DNA of 5,548 nucleotides, taken from contig JAUYDP010000060.1 of NCBI GenBank assembly GCA_030691805.1, forward strand, positions 1 to 5,548, written 5' to 3'. The DNA comes from Dehalococcoidia bacterium. GTDB taxonomy: Bacteria; Chloroflexota; Dehalococcoidia; JAUYDP01. Made by a program: the position numbers and the translations under genes. The notes under the pieces were generated by a model. It saw only the letters and a program-made list of their open reading frames with translations. It made no database searches and was not told where the DNA came from. How positions within the stretch are numbered: the first letter of the stretch is position 1; every line of letters starts with the position of its first letter. Of the stretch, positions 4,805 through 5,548 are shown one piece after another.

Positions 4805-5548
4805 TTAACCTCCCACCCTGGACCTGACCCGTTCCAGGATCCGGGACATAGCGTCCCCGGCCCTGGCCCGGATGACGACCTCTGCCTGGCTGTCCAGGTG
4901 GGTCTGGTCCAGATTGATGATTATTAACCTGGCGCCGCCCTGAAGGGCATAACGGGGCATATAAGCCGCCGGATAGACTAACAGGGATGACCCGATAGCT
5001 ATAAACAGGTCACATAACTGCGAACGTCGCTGGGCCTCGGCCGTCTCACGGGCCGGCATGGCCTCACCGAAGGAGATGGTCGCCGACTTCACCAGGCCGT
5101 TGCACTCGTTACAGAGGGGCGTCTCCATCCCCTGGTCCAGCATTTCCTCTATCGCCTCCCTGGGGTACCGCTTCCCGCAGTCCAGGCATTTGCAATACTT
5201 CATTGTGCCATGAAGCTCGATAACCCTTTCAGGAGAGTTGCCGGCTTCCTGGTGCAGGTTATCAATATTCTGGGTGATAACACAGTCCAGCTTGCCCATG
5301 CGCTCCAGCTCCGCAATGGCGTTATGCGCAGGGTTTGGACGGGCGCTAACGAAGGTCTTGTCCCTGAACAGTTGCCAGAACAATCTACGGGACTCAGGGC
5401 TGGTAAGAAACTTCTGATAGGTGAACTCCTCAGGGTCGAAGCGCTCCCAGATACCCCCCGGGCTTCTGAAGTCCGGAATGCCCGATTCAGTGCTTACTCC
5501 CGCTCCCGTGAAGACCACGATCCGCTTGGCATGAAGCACCATTTCAGA
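4805..5548 (-). CDS. Sir2-family NAD-dependent protein deacylase (sirtuin), 5' end probably off the window
   Basis: Removes acetyl or other acyl groups from protein lysines, consuming NAD and yielding nicotinamide and O-acyl-ADP-ribose. Counting from the ATG at 5540-5542: NAD-binding GAGVSTESGIPDFR (13-26), QNID (91-94), catalytic His111 in IELHG, zinc ligands Cys119/Cys122 and Cys144/Cys147, then ATISFGEAMP and GSSLLVYPAA. The overall pattern resembles Thermotoga maritima Sir2 (class U) more than the CobB/SIRT5 type, so broad deacetylase activity is a reasonable inference. The ATG leaves only five residues before KRIVVFTGAG, whereas relatives carry an extra N-terminal helix, and the frame stays open to the window edge (Ser-Glu before the Met), so the true start is probably beyond position 5548. 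It shares an operon with pepA. Physiological targets are unknown; acetyl-CoA synthetase is a classic bacterial one, but none is encoded here. Confidence 0.93.
   Translation of the reverse strand, partial: SEMVLHAKRIVVFTGAGVSTESGIPDFRSPGGIWERFDPEEFTYQKFLTSPESRRLFWQLFRDKTFVSARPNPAHNAIAELERMGKLDCVITQNIDNLHQEAGNSPERVIELHGTMKYCKCLDCGKRYPREAIEEMLDQGMETPLCNECNGLVKSATISFGEAMPARETAEAQRRSQLCDLFIAIGSSLLVYPAAYMPRYALQGGARLIIINLDQTHLDSQAEVVIRARAGDAMSRILERVRSRVGG
4808..4814 (-). promoter_or_regulatory. pepA Shine-Dalgarno inside the sirtuin 3' end
   Basis: On the minus strand GGGAGGT encodes the last Gly-Gly codons of the sirtuin and ends 8 nt before the pepA ATG. This near-perfect site supports the chosen pepA start and couples its translation to that of the sirtuin. 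Confidence 0.8.

Overview
The window is a compact bacterial stretch of moderately high GC. Six genes lie head to tail on the minus strand, and the last 24 codons of a seventh gene enter on the plus strand at the left edge. Protein content (class U-like sirtuin, M17 aminopeptidase, HIT protein with a CxxC and an LWAPWRM-type N-terminus, LivG/LivF ATPases) and the G/C-run hairpin repeats fit a Chloroflexota genome, perhaps Dehalococcoidia-like. That assignment is a guess from general resemblance, because the window holds no phylogenetic marker.

The minus strand, read from the right edge leftward, appears to hold three transcription units. (1) A Sir2-type NAD-dependent deacylase (its N-terminus probably lies beyond the right edge) is followed after 4 nt by a leucyl aminopeptidase of the PepA/M17 family. 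The aminopeptidase's strong Shine-Dalgarno sequence is embedded in the last sirtuin codons, so the two are probably translationally coupled. (2) After a 356-nt structured intergenic region, a consensus-like sigma-70 promoter (TTGACA / TATAAA) drives a HIT-family nucleotide hydrolase or phosphorylase. It is followed after 5 nt by a small exported or membrane-anchored protein with LTxxQ-like motifs and visibly lower GC. (3) A second excellent promoter (TTGACA, 17-nt spacer, extended -10 TGCTAGACT) drives livG and livF, the two ATPase subunits of a branched-chain amino acid (HAAT-type) ABC importer. They overlap by 17 nt. The matching permeases and binding protein are not in the window.

The non-coding DNA is the least ordinary part. 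Between the convergent plus-strand gene end and livF are three tandem copies of an 81-83 bp unit, each with a G-run/C-run hairpin. Between pepA and the HIT gene are a 58-bp nested palindrome (two hairpins with complementary loops, which can also refold into one long hairpin), a 15-bp direct repeat, and a 74-bp inverted repeat followed by a T-run that looks like a terminator directly abutting the HIT promoter.

The protein-coding genes are housekeeping or transport functions. I see no defence island, phage, CRISPR array, transposase, rRNA or tRNA. The candidates for something undescribed are the structured intergenic elements and the small LTxxQ protein.
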